Shown here one piece after another: positions 63,715 through 64,000 of a stretch of DNA of 64,000 bases (positions within the stretch are counted from its first letter, which is position 1; each line of letters opens with the position of its first letter). The stretch spans positions 2,418,001-2,482,000 of the forward strand of contig OX637337.1 of the NCBI GenBank assembly GCA_951799405.1, given 5' to 3'. The position numbers were made by a program, and so were the translations under genes. This DNA is from Agapetus fuscipes (taxonomy: Eukaryota; Arthropoda; Insecta; Trichoptera; Glossosomatidae). The notes below the pieces were generated by a model. That model was given only the letters and a program-made list of their open reading frames with translations. It was not told the DNA's origin and made no database searches.

Positions 63715-63995
63715 TGCTAACATAGAATATACCGCTCCCCCAGTTCTTGTTTATCGTATACGCCAATCTTGTCAAATATGACTATTTCATGCAGTTGTCT
63801 TAAGAATCAAATTCTACACAATCTGAGCTAAGAAAAACCGTAAAACTCGATAATGTGAGAGTTTTTTTAAATATTTTTAAAATAAATTTCTTGTTTTCAT
63901 AAGACACATTGGTCCAGTACACATGCAAACATTGCTCATGTCAAATTTTCTCAATGGCGTATACGATAAACAAGAACTAAGGCAGCGATATGTAG
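63715..63995. repeat. MITE-like repeat, copy 3
   Basis: Inverted ends AGTTCTTGTTTATCGTATAC (63743) and GTATACGATAAACAAGAACT (63959); interior matches 37605-37872 in reverse. Confidence 0.7.
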
Positions 63996-64000
63996 CTCAT

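Overview
This window is AT-rich, intron-rich nuclear DNA from an animal, most likely an arthropod and probably an insect. The one host gene I recognise is the first coding exon of a peptide-hormone GPCR of the AKH/ACP/corazonin (GnRH-receptor) group on the minus strand (10980-11400). The insect call rests on that exon and on the style of the mobile elements, so it is an inference. No bacterial operons, CRISPR arrays, complete rRNA genes or credible free-standing tRNA genes are present.

Nearly everything else is mobile DNA, most of it short, old and nested. I use these working names. LA: a non-LTR element (LINE) whose ~250-bp 3' end is the commonest repeat here (about 35 copies or pieces), starting TTCCTTGAC and ending in AGATT-, AGATTT- or TTATAGA-type repeats. 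LB, LC, LD, LE: other LINE 3' ends with a similar ORF2 C-terminus (a GRPRK/GRPRMRW-type motif) but different terminal repeats (TTACAG, ACAAG, AAGTA). LF: a 2.6-kb CR1/L2-group LINE with a long intact RT reading frame (23850-26477). LG: a second LINE tail ending TTCTTAAAAA. S1: a tRNA-derived SINE whose head carries an ACTCGTAAA anticodon loop (Thr-CGT-like). S2: a second tRNA-derived SINE (head GATAGCTCAGTTGGTAGAG, tail ...TAGCTTAGTTGCG).

Layout: 0-10 kb holds S2, LA, LG, S1 copies, a solo LTR, a MITE and a perfect 98-bp-arm palindrome. 10-12.3 kb holds a 5S-S1 chimera, the GPCR exon and a possible promoter. 12.3-23 kb holds hairpin elements, LD and LB tails, a hAT-like MITE and a 58-bp tandem repeat. 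23-27 kb holds the CR1-like LINE. 27-50 kb holds nested MITEs, more S1/S2/LA, a ~0.8-kb inverted repeat and two more 5S-S1 chimeras. 50-64 kb holds the longest LA ORF fragment, a TA-flanked MITE, a decayed ~150-bp tandem array, a second solo LTR, and dense S1/S2.

The most interesting system is a modular SINE network. The S1 body occurs with a 5S-rRNA-derived head or without it. Its 3' end is one of three alternatives: the tail of LF (S1a), the tail of LG (S1b), or a whole S2 joined by a GCTCGTAAAAA linker (S1-S2 dimer). Both LINE partners are in the same window, which suggests tail exchange between LINE machineries. A second candidate is a set of foldback elements that share a CTGANGAT-hairpin-GAAA core resembling the hammerhead ribozyme core.
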